A stretch of 32,500 nucleotides of DNA from Chromera velia (GCA_018398765.1 JAHBMJ010000993.1:1-32500), one strand, 5' to 3'. Counted from the stretch's first letter, positions 1 through 11,221 are shown. Notes: a model not told the origin generated them from the sequence alone. Made by a program: numbers and translations.

Positions 1-47
1 TTTTATTTCAGTCACACACCTCCATCTGTGTATGAAACTCCTTGCAG

Positions 48-2396
48 GGCTCCACCATGGACGGCTCTGGCTCCTGCGCCAAGACCACCACCACCGCCAA
101 GATCCCCAACACCACCTCCATCCAGGTCCCCATGACCTCCTGCCCCGCTGGCTCCATGGGCCCCGGCGCTGACGGCATGTGCACCACCACCAGAACCATC
201 CGCATCCCTGAGTCTCAGCCCCGCGATGTCCCCGTGACCTCCACCTCCGTTGAGAGAACCCCCTTCTCCGTTCCCGTCTCCAAGCAGGTCTCCGTCCCCG
301 GTGCTCCCACCTGCCCCTCCGGTTCCTCCATGTCCGGCGGTGCTTGCATTGTGACTGGATCCACCACCCAGTACTCCACTGAGGTTGTTCCCACCACTCT
401 GTCCTTCCCCGTGTCCACCCCCGTCTCCTCCTCCGTGTGCCCCTCCGGCACCACCATGGGAGCTGACGGCAGCTGCACCGCCACCCTCTCCTTCCAGTCC
501 GTTGAGACCACCCCCTCCGCCAGATCCATCCGTGTGGCCACTCTCGCCTCCAAGCCTGCCACCTACAACCTCCCCATGACCACCCTCAGAACTGGATCCA
601 CTTGCCCCCAGGGCTCCTCCGCCCAGGCTGATGGCACCTGCGCCGTCACCCTCAGAACCTCTTCCCTCGAGGCCTACTCCGTCCCCGCCTCCAGCCAGAT
701 CCCCGTGATCACCTCCGTCCCCCAGACCCTCACCCTCACCAAGCAGGTTCTTGTCCCCTCTTACTCCTGCCCCGCTGGCTCCTCTGCCTCTGGCTCCGGA
801 GAGTCCATGCGCTGCACCATCCGTCTGCCCACCACCTCCCGCGTGACTGAGCAGAAGACGGTCAAGAAGGCTCGCTTCGAGAAGAGACCCGTCACCGTCA
901 ACGTTTCCCGCATTGAGTCTGTCCCCGTGTACTACTGCCCCGAGGGAACCGTGGAGAACTCCATGGGCGAGTGCACTGTGACCGTCACCGTCAGCAGACC
1001 CATCAGTGTCTCTGAGACCCACACCATGTGCCCTGCCGACGCTGAGGAGTTCGGACCCGGCTACGGGCCCGGCTCTGGTGCCTCTGGCTCTTCCTCCAAG
1101 GGCTATTCTGGCTGCAAGCGCCGCACCACTGCCACCGTCCCCGCCACCCTCCTCCCCGGCTCCCTTGCTTCCAAGGCCGGCCAGTACTCTTGCCCCTCCG
1201 GCACCGCTGTGATTGGTGAGGGCGCTTCCATGACCTGCGCCGCTGAGACCTACGAGGATGTCCCCATGGAGTCCTACACCACCACCTCCATCTCCTACGA
1301 GTCCTCCACCGTCACTGAGACCGTCCCCAAGCTCTACAGATACGAGACCCGCACTGTGACCGAGACCGCCACCACCGAGGTCTTCACCGCCTACGATGAC
1401 ATCGTTATGGAGGTCGAGTCTGTCAGACCCTCCACTTACACTGAGGCCGTCCCTGCTCTTGTCTCTTACTCCACTGCCACCGTCTCTGAGACCGTGACTG
1501 TGTCCAACGATCGCGTTGACTACGTCTCTTGCTCCTCTGCCGGTGCTTCCTCTGGCGCCTTCTTCGGCGGTGCCGGTGCCTCTGGCTGCCTCTCTGAGAC
1601 TAAGTACAGAGTTGTGACCAACTCCTACACCGAGACCGTCCCCGCCGTCGCCACTTACTTCACTGAGGACAGCTTCCAGACCCAGACCGTTGAGGAGACC
1701 GAGCAGGCCTACGAGACCAGAACCCTCATGGAGACTGGTCACTCCGTTGCCACCTCCTACACTACCGAGTCCGTTGCCCCCAACACTCTCGTTGAGTACC
1801 AGACCACCTACCAGCCCCAGTCCTGCTCTGGCACGGGCTCTGGCTTCGGAAGCGGATCTGGCTCCATGGGCGGCTTCGCTTGCGGCACCAAGATCGTCTC
1901 TTCCACTGTCCCCATGACTGAGGCCGTCTCCTCCATCCCCTCCTACACCACCCAGACCGTCTCTGAGACTGCCCACTCCGAGCAGGTGTCTGCCGTTGCC
2001 CAGAAGTCCACCATGATGGTGTCCGAGATGGGTTTCCGCACTGAGACCATCTCCGAGACCGTTGTCCCCACCACCACCTACCGCACTGAGTCTTCCACCA
2101 CTTACTCCTGCCCCGCCGGCACTGTGGACACCGGCTCTGCCTGTGCTTCCACCGTGTCCGTCCCCGCTGAGTTCTCTTGCCCTGCCGGTGCTTCCTCCTC
2201 CGGCTCTGCCGCTGGCGGATGCACCAAGACCACCTACACTCAGATGACTTCCTGCCCCGAGGGCTTCACCGACACTGGCAAGAAGTGCGTGACCACTGCT
2301 TCTATCCCTGCTACCCCCATGGCTGCCCCCGCCCCCAAGGGCAAGTACTCCGCTCCCACCAAGCACTCTCGCCGTCACGGCCACAAGCACGACTAA
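48..2396 (+). CDS. Oocyst-wall-protein-like Cys-repeat secreted protein, 3' exon (5' partial)
   Basis: The open frame runs to TAA at 2394. It has about 13 modules of the form C-P-x-G-x(8-28)-C (for example CPSGTTMGADGSC, CPAGTVDTGSAC, CPEGFTDTGKKC), separated by Thr/Val/Ser/Glu-rich linkers (VTETVPKLYRYETRTVTETA). The C-terminus is basic and His-rich (KHSRRHGHKHD). Modules of this type characterise apicomplexan oocyst wall proteins (COWP/OWP), which are extracellular, disulfide-linked wall components; that role is inferred here. An in-frame TGA lies at 33-35 and a good acceptor (cttgcag) ends at 47. The first residues, GSTMDGSGSC, are the second half of a module, so the first half and the signal peptide lie on upstream exon(s) outside the window. 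The Met at 57 is therefore probably not the start. Codon use is extreme (TCC, ACC, GTC, CCC, AAG and AGA preferred), which suggests high expression. Confidence 0.8.
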   Translation, partial: GSTMDGSGSCAKTTTTAKIPNTTSIQVPMTSCPAGSMGPGADGMCTTTRTIRIPESQPRDVPVTSTSVERTPFSVPVSKQVSVPGAPTCPSGSSMSGGACIVTGSTTQYSTEVVPTTLSFPVSTPVSSSVCPSGTTMGADGSCTATLSFQSVETTPSARSIRVATLASKPATYNLPMTTLRTGSTCPQGSSAQADGTCAVTLRTSSLEAYSVPASSQIPVITSVPQTLTLTKQVLVPSYSCPAGSSASGSGESMRCTIRLPTTSRVTEQKTVKKARFEKRPVTVNVSRIESVPVYYCPEGTVENSMGECTVTVTVSRPISVSETHTMCPADAEEFGPGYGPGSGASGSSSKGYSGCKRRTTATVPATLLPGSLASKAGQYSCPSGTAVIGEGASMTCAAETYEDVPMESYTTTSISYESSTVTETVPKLYRYETRTVTETATTEVFTAYDDIVMEVESVRPSTYTEAVPALVSYSTATVSETVTVSNDRVDYVSCSSAGASSGAFFGGAGASGCLSETKYRVVTNSYTETVPAVATYFTEDSFQTQTVEETEQAYETRTLMETGHSVATSYTTESVAPNTLVEYQTTYQPQSCSGTGSGFGSGSGSMGGFACGTKIVSSTVPMTEAVSSIPSYTTQTVSETAHSEQVSAVAQKSTMMVSEMGFRTETISETVVPTTTYRTESSTTYSCPAGTVDTGSACASTVSVPAEFSCPAGASSSGSAAGGCTKTTYTQMTSCPEGFTDTGKKCVTTASIPATPMAAPAPKGKYSAPTKHSRRHGHKHD

Positions 2397-3814
2397 GCGC
2401 CAGGCCCAGTCGACATTTCAGTTTGATCATATGGAACGAAGAAAGTGCATAACAGGAGGCTGACGGAATGAGGTGTTGAAGTGGTTGCAAGGCAGGGTGC
2501 CGCATCGATCGTTTGATGAATTGCCTCTCTTGCGTGTCCCTTTTCTGCACCTGAGTGTGTGTGACAGTATTCTGTGTGTGGGCCCGATGTGTGTCCGCCG
2601 ATCGACTGCTGATTGTTCACGTTCGTGTGACTGTCATCAAGTTGTGTGTCTTCGCTCTGTGGTTGCTTGTTAACGGCATGTGACGTGTGTCTCACGCGTT
2701 GTGCCGGTGTGTGATGAAACGTATGTGTGAAATCGTTTTTGCAAATGACAATTCAAGTGATGCGGTTCCAGTTGCGCCTTTGCCCCGGCCAATATTGAAG
2801 GTCCTTGTTGGAGGTTCAGGTGCCTTCTTCTGTTAGAAACTGTGAATAAGTTCACGATATAATGTGAATAAGTAGTATCCGTGATATTAATTAAATCAAT
2901 AATGCTGCAAATAATACAAAAAATCTTATTCTAAATATAAAACCTCAGGCTGTTTAATGATCGAGTTTAGATAGGCGGCATCATAGGCCTAGCTAAAGAT
3001 ATATTACAAACTCTTAACATACGAAACTTTATTTAGCTAGTATTCCACTTACTATCAATTTTAATATTTGTTTGATTATTAAGCATGACTTTAATTTTAT
3101 TTACAATCGATCAGATAAATGATCTGGTAAATAATTTAACTTTTGATCAGCACATATACAGTGTTATATACACACATTAATTCCTGTAGTTATATACAAT
3201 CCTAGACATATTTATTCGTTCACTCATTTATTTCTAGAGGTATCACAGCAAAAAAAAAAATTAAAGCCATTTCTGGCTTACTTTTGTTTTTGCCAATGAT
3301 GTTAAGTGACAAACAACTGCACGTTGTTCACGTATTGCGTAACTCTTTTTTCGGTGCTCTACAACTGTTGCTTAGCTGTTGCAAGAAAAAAAAAAGAAAA
3401 GAATAATTAAACTTGAAGCCAATTCTATCAATCAATCTGGTTTACTTTTTTTTTTTTGGTGTGATACGCCTAGATCTAGGCCTAGATTTATTTTTTAATT
3501 CCGTATCAGTAATCATATCAGCTAGTATATTAGAGTGATTCGTTCTTTTATATTCATTCATTAAATCTCATCTCAGGGCATTCATTCATTGATTCACTAT
3601 GCAGCTGATTTATTCATTAGCTTTGATCAGACACGTACTAATAGACCTCTGCCAGTGCTCTAATAATGATCAACTTGAATGAGACAATTGACAGTGGACG
3701 AGCACGTGGCATTATCAGAGAAATACATATATGCATCCACGCACACACCGACACAGACACAAGCAGACACAGGCACGCAAAGCTACTTGCAGGCACACAC
3801 ACACACACACACAG

Positions 3815-3856
<42 letters not shown>

Positions 3857-4468
3857 AGAGAGATTGAGAGAGAGTGTGTCGGACACGCGCACACAAGTGT
3901 ACTGACTCGCTAACCACACTCAGCACATCAGGTGACAGCAGGGAACCGCTTTGAGCGTACTTCTTGCTCCATTCGCGTGGCCCTCTGAGATCTTCACCCA
4001 ACTCTTTCTTGATCAGAATCTCCTCGGACACTTTTTCTTGATTCCATGTGTCGCTTGAACCCTCTCTCAATCATTCACTCAAGCACAAAGACATACAAAA
4101 CTGAAAACAGTTCGACTATTCGCCATATTGTGTTGGGTTCAAAAGACAGAGTTGATTGAAAAGGCACTGGATTCAACTGAAAAGTCCTCAGCTAGCTCCA
4201 AGGATGCATTCACTGTTGCCCACATTCATGGCTTTTGCAACATGTGACTGTTTGTATGTCTTCCCTAAAAGGCGGCAGCGTTGAACGGCGTCGATCCGAA
4301 AAAAACGACACCGCGCAAGACATGCCAGGTACTTGCGCGCCTCTCAGCCTCGCGAAACGCCAAGAGGCCGTTTGTCATTCAATTGGGCATTCAGTCGTGC
4401 CCTCAACATATCGTGTGGTCCTCACCACATTCAAATGTTCTCTGATGTGTGGACTTGCTTCTCTGGGT
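2397..4468. other. Intergenic: 3' flank, AT-rich island, microsatellite
   Basis: No supportable gene. 2397-2840 is GT-rich and probably holds the 3' UTR of the wall-protein gene. 2840-3660 is strongly AT-rich with many stops in every frame and short A or T runs (3251-3260, 3446-3457). 3794-3875 is a microsatellite. 3880-4468 is of mixed composition, without convincing coding signal, and lies 3' of the convergent minus-strand gene. Confidence 0.6.
3794..3875. repeat. (AC)n-(AG)n compound microsatellite
   Basis: A run of CA dinucleotides passes directly into GA dinucleotides, then imperfect GATTGAGA units. It lies between two convergent genes. Open frames across it encode only His/Thr or Arg/Glu repeats and are artefacts. 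Confidence 0.95.
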
Positions 4469-5029
4469 TCACGCTGTCAGTTCTTCGAGTGCGCCGCCGT
4501 TGGCGTTGATGGTCACCGGGATCCTGGCTGCCGTGTCGTCGCACGACTGATCCACCAACGAGGGATTGTACCGGGGGATCTTCGCGGGGTCGTACCCGTA
4601 GGAGACCGTGTACCATGGCACGGAGATCTCTTTCCTCGTACCACCGGAGACGAAATACTCCCCCGACCCCCACTCCAGGATGCATCTCCCCGGGTTCTCA
4701 GGGCTCTGATATCCGGGACACCACTGGTCCCTCTGGGTGACCATGCCCTGGGCGTCTATGCCGCGGCACAACTCTGAGCACCCGAAAAATGGCACACAGG
4801 CGTCCATATTGTGGTAGAGCCTCGTGCCAGTGGTGAATTCTATCAGGGAATTCTGGCACAAAAAGCCCGTGTACTTGATTGCCAGCTCTCTGCTGAGCAT
4901 GCTCTCTTTTCGATCAGGGTGCGGCATGTTTGGGACGCCAGCAAGAGGGTAAGCGTAGCAGTCATGGGCCTCTGCACGTGGTAGGAGAACAACGACGAAA
5001 AGGACGAGAAAGCAGCCGATGCGCAACAT
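4469..5029 (-). CDS. Small secreted cysteine-containing protein (orphan)
   Basis: A single open exon of 186 residues from ATG 5027-5029 to TGA 4469-4471. The frame extends 14 residues further upstream, but this Met directly precedes a clear signal peptide (MLRIGCFLVLFVVVLLPRAE, predicted cleavage near AEA-HDC). The mature part has eight cysteines (HDC, FLC, DAC, FGC, ELC, QWC, GRC, QSC), consistent with four disulfides, and aromatic/Gly stretches such as CILEWGSGEYFVSGG. I do not recognise the family. It is probably secreted or in the endomembrane lumen. It has no visible intron, unlike its neighbours, and lies convergent with the wall-protein gene. A minor intron or a longer N-terminus cannot be excluded. 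Confidence 0.7.
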   Translation of the reverse strand: MLRIGCFLVLFVVVLLPRAEAHDCYAYPLAGVPNMPHPDRKESMLSRELAIKYTGFLCQNSLIEFTTGTRLYHNMDACVPFFGCSELCRGIDAQGMVTQRDQWCPGYQSPENPGRCILEWGSGEYFVSGGTRKEISVPWYTVSYGYDPAKIPRYNPSLVDQSCDDTAARIPVTINANGGALEELTA

Positions 5030-6026
5030 CGTCCAGTGACTGTATGGATAGTGAGTGCGAACGCCAAGCACCCGACGTCGAATGCTTTAGTCGCACAGTC
5101 TTCTACTTCCATGAAACCAAGGAAGTACAGACTTCACCGGCAGCCTGGTGGGCACTCAAAGAGACCACATTTACCTATAAATAGCTAGTACGTGCGTACC
5201 GATCGTCGTATCGGTTTAATTACTGTCAGCCGTTTTTGAATTCGACGTATACACGTACTCTGTACATGCATGCAAACAACGTATACGCCTTCGACAGCCA
5301 GTGTAAGTAAGTGTACATATTGCAACAGTCAATACACGTGCAACACGTTTTTTTTATCGAATTAATATTTCGAAATACAACCGAGTGAATGCGCGCGCAA
5401 AGCGCGCGGAAGTGACTATGAGTGTTCATTAGTGAAAGTTGCCTCAGGCTGGCATTCACCAAAAAAAAAAGTCCACACATTTCCAAAAGAAGCTAAGAAA
5501 AACAAGCGCTAGTTTGAAGGAACTGCACTTTAAGATATTAAACGATGGATTGAGATGTCGGGAGTAAAATGAAAGATCGATTAGGATCATTATCAGACCA
5601 TAGACGTTACTAAGACATACTAAAACATATGAACACAAACAAAAAGGCCATACATAAATTAAACTTTTACTATTTTTAAAAAAATTACAACACGTTATAT
5701 ATTTACTTCTTGTTAATTACATACTCTGTTTTTTTATTTCTAATAGCATTTTGTTGTCCCCGCGAGCTGTCCAAACTAGTTGAAACTACTTAAAAGAGGA
5801 ACCCAGGCCGCCGGGCGGTAGACTGCAAGAAAAATTAACTTGAAATACACCTAGAAAGGGGAACTCGGACAATCTCAGACGTTTGCATTGACGCTAGCAC
5901 TAGCTACCACTAGAGATTGGTGCTACACTTGTGTGTGAGAATCCCGCCCCGCAGCCTTCAAAAGCAGCTGATCGAGAATTAAAAACTGCAAAAGAATCAA
6001 CGTAAAACAATCTCCGTGAAGTTGAA
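5030..6026. other. Intergenic region
   Basis: No supportable gene. It contains the 5' flank of the minus-strand secreted gene (a TATA-like TATTTATAGG reads on the minus strand near 5172-5181), AT-rich stretches around 5340-5370 and 5640-5760, and the 3' flank of the minus-strand lumen-protein gene. Confidence 0.5.
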
Positions 6027-6764
6027 TTACCCCTCGGCACACTGCCTGTTCCCTACTGGGTCTATTGCACAGCTGTCGACTCTTTGCATAGTGAAATCAT
6101 AGTCGAAGAGCGCGACGGCTTTGCCTCCTGCAAGAATGATCATGCGATACACGTAAACCAGCGACACATCCACATCTGTCTAATTAAGAAAGCATGCAGG
6201 CCGCGCGTGCTCCCCGCACATCTTCCAGCACGCATCCTTCCACTAAAAACAACGCATGGGGCATTTCCAGGGTCGACGAATGTCGGACAGTCATTGCGAC
6301 ACTGCCACGGTAAAGCGTACAGCTCCATGAATCCTTGCAACAGAGAGCGATCAGACCCTTTACATGCTGCCCCCCATGCACAACAAATGCAACTTCAATG
6401 CAACAAGACTGTAGCGGGGCGGTAACGAGAAAGCAACTGATGGGGGGCACTTGCCAAAAACAGCTGGGGAAAAAGGGGGGGGCGACAGGGCAGCATAGCC
6501 AAATGCATTCATTCCTTGTCTATCGCTTCGATGCGACACGACACCAGAAAAAAACACCCGCCAGCCCAGCGTGACGCCGTCTACATGCTTATGAAGAAAC
6601 AGCTCCCCTCTGGTGCCTGCCTCATTTAATTCGTCTCATACACGCACCTGCTTGGACAAACAGTTGGAGCCTCTCATCCGAGTCGGGAGTTACATACACA
6701 GCTGCAAGGATGGGGCACAAGGGGCAACAGTCACAAATGAAAGAATGGATAAAGAGATAGAGGA

Positions 6765-6800
<36 letters not shown>

Positions 6801-6842
6801 AGAGAGAGAGAAGGGAAACAGAGAGAGAGAGAGAGAGAGAGA

Positions 6843-6878
<36 letters not shown>

Positions 6879-7124
6879 GAGAGAGAGAGAGAGAGACGAA
6901 AGGAAACAAACAGGCAAATGCAGAACGAAAGGAAAGGGAGAACGGAAAACAGAAAGAAAGAACTCACGAAAGAAGAAAAAAAACAAACAAGGAAAGAAAG
7001 AAAGCAAGAAAAAAAGGGGGGGGATAGAGACAGCAATGCATGACTGCATGCATGCATGCACAGATACCGACACATACCGTTGCGGCCAAGATCACACGCA
7101 GACACAGAAATTTCACGCGCACGG

Positions 7125-7165
<41 letters not shown>

Positions 7166-8615
7166 CAGACAGAGAGGAAGGAGGCAGGGATGGAGGGAAC
7201 GAGGGGAGGGGGAAATAGAGAGGGAGGCGGAGAGGGAGAGAGAGAAGAAAAAGAAAAGAAGAAAGAAGGAACGAAATAAAGATATTTAGAAAAGAAATAA
7301 TGAATGAAGAAGACGGAAGAAAGAATAGAGCACTATCTTGGAATGAAAACAAGCGCACGTAAACCTTGACCACGTTTTCATTTGGAGTCACTCGGCAATT
7401 TTTTTTGCACCCAGCTTTTCGACTGACCCAGTCTCTGCGCCCCCTTAACGAAATCTGGTTTGTTGCTGTCAGGAATTTCATATTCAGTCAGGACCTCACT
7501 GTCACAAACAAATTGGTAAGTCTGCCCGAGCGCCACCGTCCTGATCACCTCGCAAGATACGAACCTAGGTTGACTCTGCAGGAAGGACAGTTCGAACAAT
7601 GAACTGACTGTTGATTGGGGTCACGTACTACCTAGGTCACTGCACCATACGACAGATAGAGCGCTCGCCAGAAGGCAAACCAAAGCACCTGTGGGGTGAT
7701 TGCTTTTCTCTCAAGATGGCCTCGAACTGAATTTAACTACGTGAATCCAACTTTTCCTCCCAAATTCAAAGAAAACCGAAAAGACGGCCTTAACTCACCG
7801 AACTGACTTTGCAGTCTTTACTGTCACTGTCCCAATGCACCCAATCAGAAAGAAAGACACACATACAGAAAGGAACATAGACAGCCAGGAATGTAGAACG
7901 ACGGACAAGAATCCAGACATGCCAAAAGGCATGGAGGCAGGAAGGCAAGGGCTGACAGGCACGATGAGCAAAAAGTCAGGAATGCAAACAGGGAAACAGA
8001 CACGAGTAATGACAATCTAGACCAAAGAAGAGACATAAAAACACGAGTGTAGGGTGAAAAGCCAACAGGAAGCCGTCCTTGCTCGTTCCCATCTACCCAC
8101 CGGATCAGTCTCGCTCCAGACTCCAGTCACGAACACTTCCTTGCGTCTTTGCCCCAAAGGGCGAAGGTCCGGCCCCAGCCTGTTAAACTTCACAGTGTAC
8201 TTGTCGGGCTCTTTTCTCAAGTTGTACTCTACCTTCTCGACTGCATTGTATCTGAATGAAAATCGAAGGACATCCATCGGCAAAAAATTAGAGCCGGTGG
8301 TCGGAAAAATTCAGTGGTTCACCAGAAGGAGTGACCAGAGCATTCACTTCAAGAGACACCATCAAGACCAGAGGCGGCAGCACAAAGCTGTTCAGCAAAG
8401 CGTGTGAAGGTGAAGAACGAAGGGGAGCAGATAGACACACACATGCAGGCACACAGAAGAGACACTTTCTCTTCCCCTATCCCCCTCTGCCTTCTCTCTC
8501 AGACACACACACACACATTCACATACGCACGCACACATAAACACACACACACGCATACACATACATGCATTCACGCACACGCGCGCACACATACACACAC
8601 ACGCACACACACACG

Positions 8616-8646
<31 letters not shown>

Positions 8647-8701
8647 ACTGCCACACACACACACACACAGCCACACACACACACACACACACACACACAG
8701 C

Positions 8702-8761
<60 letters not shown>

Positions 8762-10325
8762 CATACGCGGAGCCGCAGATCCGCAGACTGACCCAAGAAA
8801 ACCATCGATGCCGCTTTTTGTGTTGAAGGCCAGGTTCGGTACAGTCTTTGCGATTGCGTTTTGTCCGACACTCTTCTTTACCAGGTTCTCGAGGCTGTCC
8901 GGCTGGTACTTGTAGAAGGACTGCACGTACCGGGCGTTCTCTCCAACCTGCAAGCCTCAGGGATGAAGGAGAAAGGGGCGCATTTTCGTGATTAGGCCAA
9001 GAGGGATCAAGGGAAGGAAAGGAAAGGGGTGGCTCAGTTGAATGTCAATGCACGAGAGAGGAGGAAAGGAGCGGGCAGAAAAGAGGAGACAGAGAAAAGA
9101 TGTGGGACAGCAAAAATGCGGAGAGAGAGAGAGACAGAGGCATCAACTCACCTCTTGTTGTTGGGCCTTTGTTCTGAGAAGTGGGGGGGGCAGGAATTTC
9201 TCTCCGAGAGGGTACGTTCTCTTGGTCAGGGTCATGGAGGTGTTCCATGTGCCGAACAGCCAGTCGGGAACGGTTAGCTGCAGATGTTCGAATCAGGGGG
9301 AACATGACGCCGGGGGGTGAATGAAAAGGGAGATCAGACAACAGGAGAACAAAACTAAAGCGAGAAGAGGATGCACAGGAAAGCGAGAAGTCATATCGTC
9401 CTGAAGTGTACAGACACCAACACACGGTCATCTAGGGGCACAAGCCGACACACACGGGCAGATAAGAAGGGATAAACCCAGAGAGCCAGAGCGAGAAAAG
9501 GCCAAACAGAGAAATGCAGAAGCACACAGAGACAGACAGAAACAGCCAGAAAGATAGACAGGGACGCAGGCAAGCAAGAAAGAAGAGAGGGAAACAGAGA
9601 GACGGACAGATTTCACACTCACACTCGCACTCACACAGAGAGAGAGAGAGGGAGGGAGGGAGGGGGGGAGGAAGGGAGAGAGAGAGGGGGAGAGAGAGAG
9701 AGAGAGAGAAGGGGAGGGGGGCAGGAGGTCGTGAACAGGTTGCACTCTGCACTTCTTCCGGTGCGGGGTGGAGGGAAGCTACGTAGGTTGGTTGGTTTGT
9801 GTAGATTCATAGATGATGACCACCTGACTGGAAGGGAACAACGTGTGGGTGCAAAGAACATTCAGAGAGACGAGCAGAAAGAGTCGTTAGCAAACAGTAA
9901 ATGGGTCAAGCAAAACTGACGAAACGAGAGGGGATGCCGAGATCAATGGGCCCCAGCTGTTTGAGCTCTTCAGACGAAACACGGGGGAATATTTTCCCCC
10001 CTCCTCCCTCAGCAGCCTGCCCTTCCATGACACCGAATGCCTGTACCAAGCCCACGCCTAGTCCTCCAGACAGAAAGCCACGCAATCGCTCTTCAGTAGA
10101 GTCCCTCCTCGATTGCCGCCTCCCTGCTGTTCCAGAGACGGCATCTGTCTCCGAAAGACGAGACGCCGTCTCCGAGGCATAAAGCCTATCTCGCCATCTT
10201 TGATCAGTCCTTTCCCGCTCCCGTCGCACTCCTGAAAATCTGTCCGGTTGAATTCTCCATGCACAAGCGACAATGGAACAAAGAACAAGCGCATGCACAA
10301 CAATGCAGGCACGGCAGAGATACAT
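6027..10325 (-). CDS. Plastid thylakoid-lumen protein, DUF6816-like, seven exons
   Basis: Exons in transcript order: 10325-9921, 9277-9152, 8947-8767, 8240-8101, 7575-7428, 6701-6648, 6127-6027. All phases agree, giving 384 residues and a TAA stop. The N-terminus has a signal peptide ([20 protein letters not shown]) with Phe in DRF soon after, then an Arg/Ser-rich transit-like stretch, then a hydrophobic lumen-transfer segment after RR ([19 protein letters not shown], ending GQAA). The mature part carries [60 protein letters not shown] and [16 protein letters not shown]. This order matches, from memory, the cyanobacterial/plastid DUF6816 family of unknown function. The 54-nt exon is supported by phase on both sides and by the conserved strand it supplies. 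The 8240 acceptor is the least certain. Introns carry long microsatellites. Confidence 0.82.
6737..7330. repeat. Purine-rich tract with (AC)n and (GA)n microsatellites (intronic)
   Basis: About 600 bp almost free of pyrimidines on the plus strand apart from 7030-7110. (AC)n at 6763-6780, (GA)n at 6782-6896 and 7127-7158. The whole block lies in the intron between the 148-nt and 54-nt exons of the lumen-protein gene, so the transcript there is a long CU-rich stretch. All open frames here are repeat artefacts. Confidence 0.9.
8500..8759. repeat. (AC)n / (CT)n / 30-bp (AC)nAG units / (GA)n array (intronic)
   Basis: (AC)n-rich 8500-8614, (CT)n 8616-8642, then units of (AC)n ending in AG at 8651-8670, 8671-8700 and 8701-8730, then (GA)n to 8759. 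The (CT)n and (GA)n blocks are inverted complements of about 27 bp. The array abuts the 5' splice site of the exon ending at 8767. Confidence 0.92.
9634..9715. repeat. (GA)n/GGGA microsatellite (intronic)
   Basis: Imperfect GA and GGGA repeats inside the first coding intron of the lumen-protein gene (9278-9920). The transcript strand is CU/CCCU-rich. Confidence 0.9.
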
Positions 10326-11221
10326 CCTGCCGGCCAGATTTCGAAGTCGTGTAGAGGAGACGAAGTCCTTAACTTCAAAGGCAAGATTGAAGCTGCATGG
10401 TGCTTTGGAGATCGTGGGAGCGTTCCACACAGGTTCTGATTCGTAAAAGATCAGAGATGATCAGAGCCTCTTGAGCGACTGGCTCCCACATCACGCCCAG
10501 GTTGAGCTTGCCATTCACAAGAACGCGCGGAAGCCGTATACTTACGCGGCGGCGCGGCTGTCTGGCCGGGTTTCGATCGATCGATATCGGCCGCGCGCGG
10601 CGCCGCCCCGTCGTACGCCGTCTATACAAGTTCCAGCATAGTAATATCTTCCAGCTGTCACTGACAAGAGACAACTCAGACAAGATACAAATTAAAGAGG
10701 CTTCAATCTGGAATGAATCGACCTCTAGACTAGAATTGTTAACCGGGCAGAGGAAGAAGGTCATAAACTTTTCTGTTAGTTTTTATATATGTTAGATATG
10801 TATCAGTATCACAATTCAAGTTAATTCATTCATTCATTTATGTTAAAGCAATCTAGCTGTGGCTGCATGCCTACAATGTAACTTAGACTGTTTGATATGT
10901 GCATGGTAGTGGACCTCGGGACAAACCCAGAACATAAATCCTAAGTTTATCATAATCCTATGTCTGAAAAGGTGATATTTATTTTAAAGAATAAAAAATG
11001 TGATTCATTCATTTTAAGTTTTATTTTAAATTTCATATAAAAAAAGTATCACAAGCCGGAGTAATTCAATACTTTGAAAAATATATTATCGAAGTAACTT
11101 TATCTAGCACTCCACTTTGCATTTTCTACTCCAAAAAGTAATCACATTCCGCAACGATTCTGCTGTTGCATTTTTTTCACTCTACTGGCAATGATTGAAA
11201 GTTTATTTCATGTTGCCCCCT
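10326..11221. other. Intergenic: promoter/5' UTR of lumen gene, 3' flank of BRAP2-like gene
   Basis: On the minus strand a strong donor (gtaagtatac, GT at 10545-10544) and a TGCAG acceptor (AG at 10394-10393) suggest a 5' UTR intron upstream of the lumen-protein ATG. The putative first exon near 10546-10640 is very GC-rich (cggccgcgcgcggcgccgcc). 10770-11200 is AT-rich without genes. The UTR intron is inferred from splice motifs only. Confidence 0.4.

Noticed and set aside
12..2390. Antisense open frame of about 790 codons opposite the wall-protein exon
   Set aside because: The sense gene almost never uses codons that give antisense stops (TTA, CTA, TCA), so the long frame is a by-product of codon bias. 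The product is a Gly/His/Ser-rich composition artefact.
6613..7218. Open frames of over 100 codons on both strands across the GA/AC repeats
   Set aside because: They encode only Arg/Glu or Ser/Leu dipeptide repeats from microsatellites in an intron.
8651..8730. Regularly spaced repeat units resembling a small CRISPR array
   Set aside because: The units are (AC)n of varying length separated by AG, without unique spacers, inside a eukaryotic intron.
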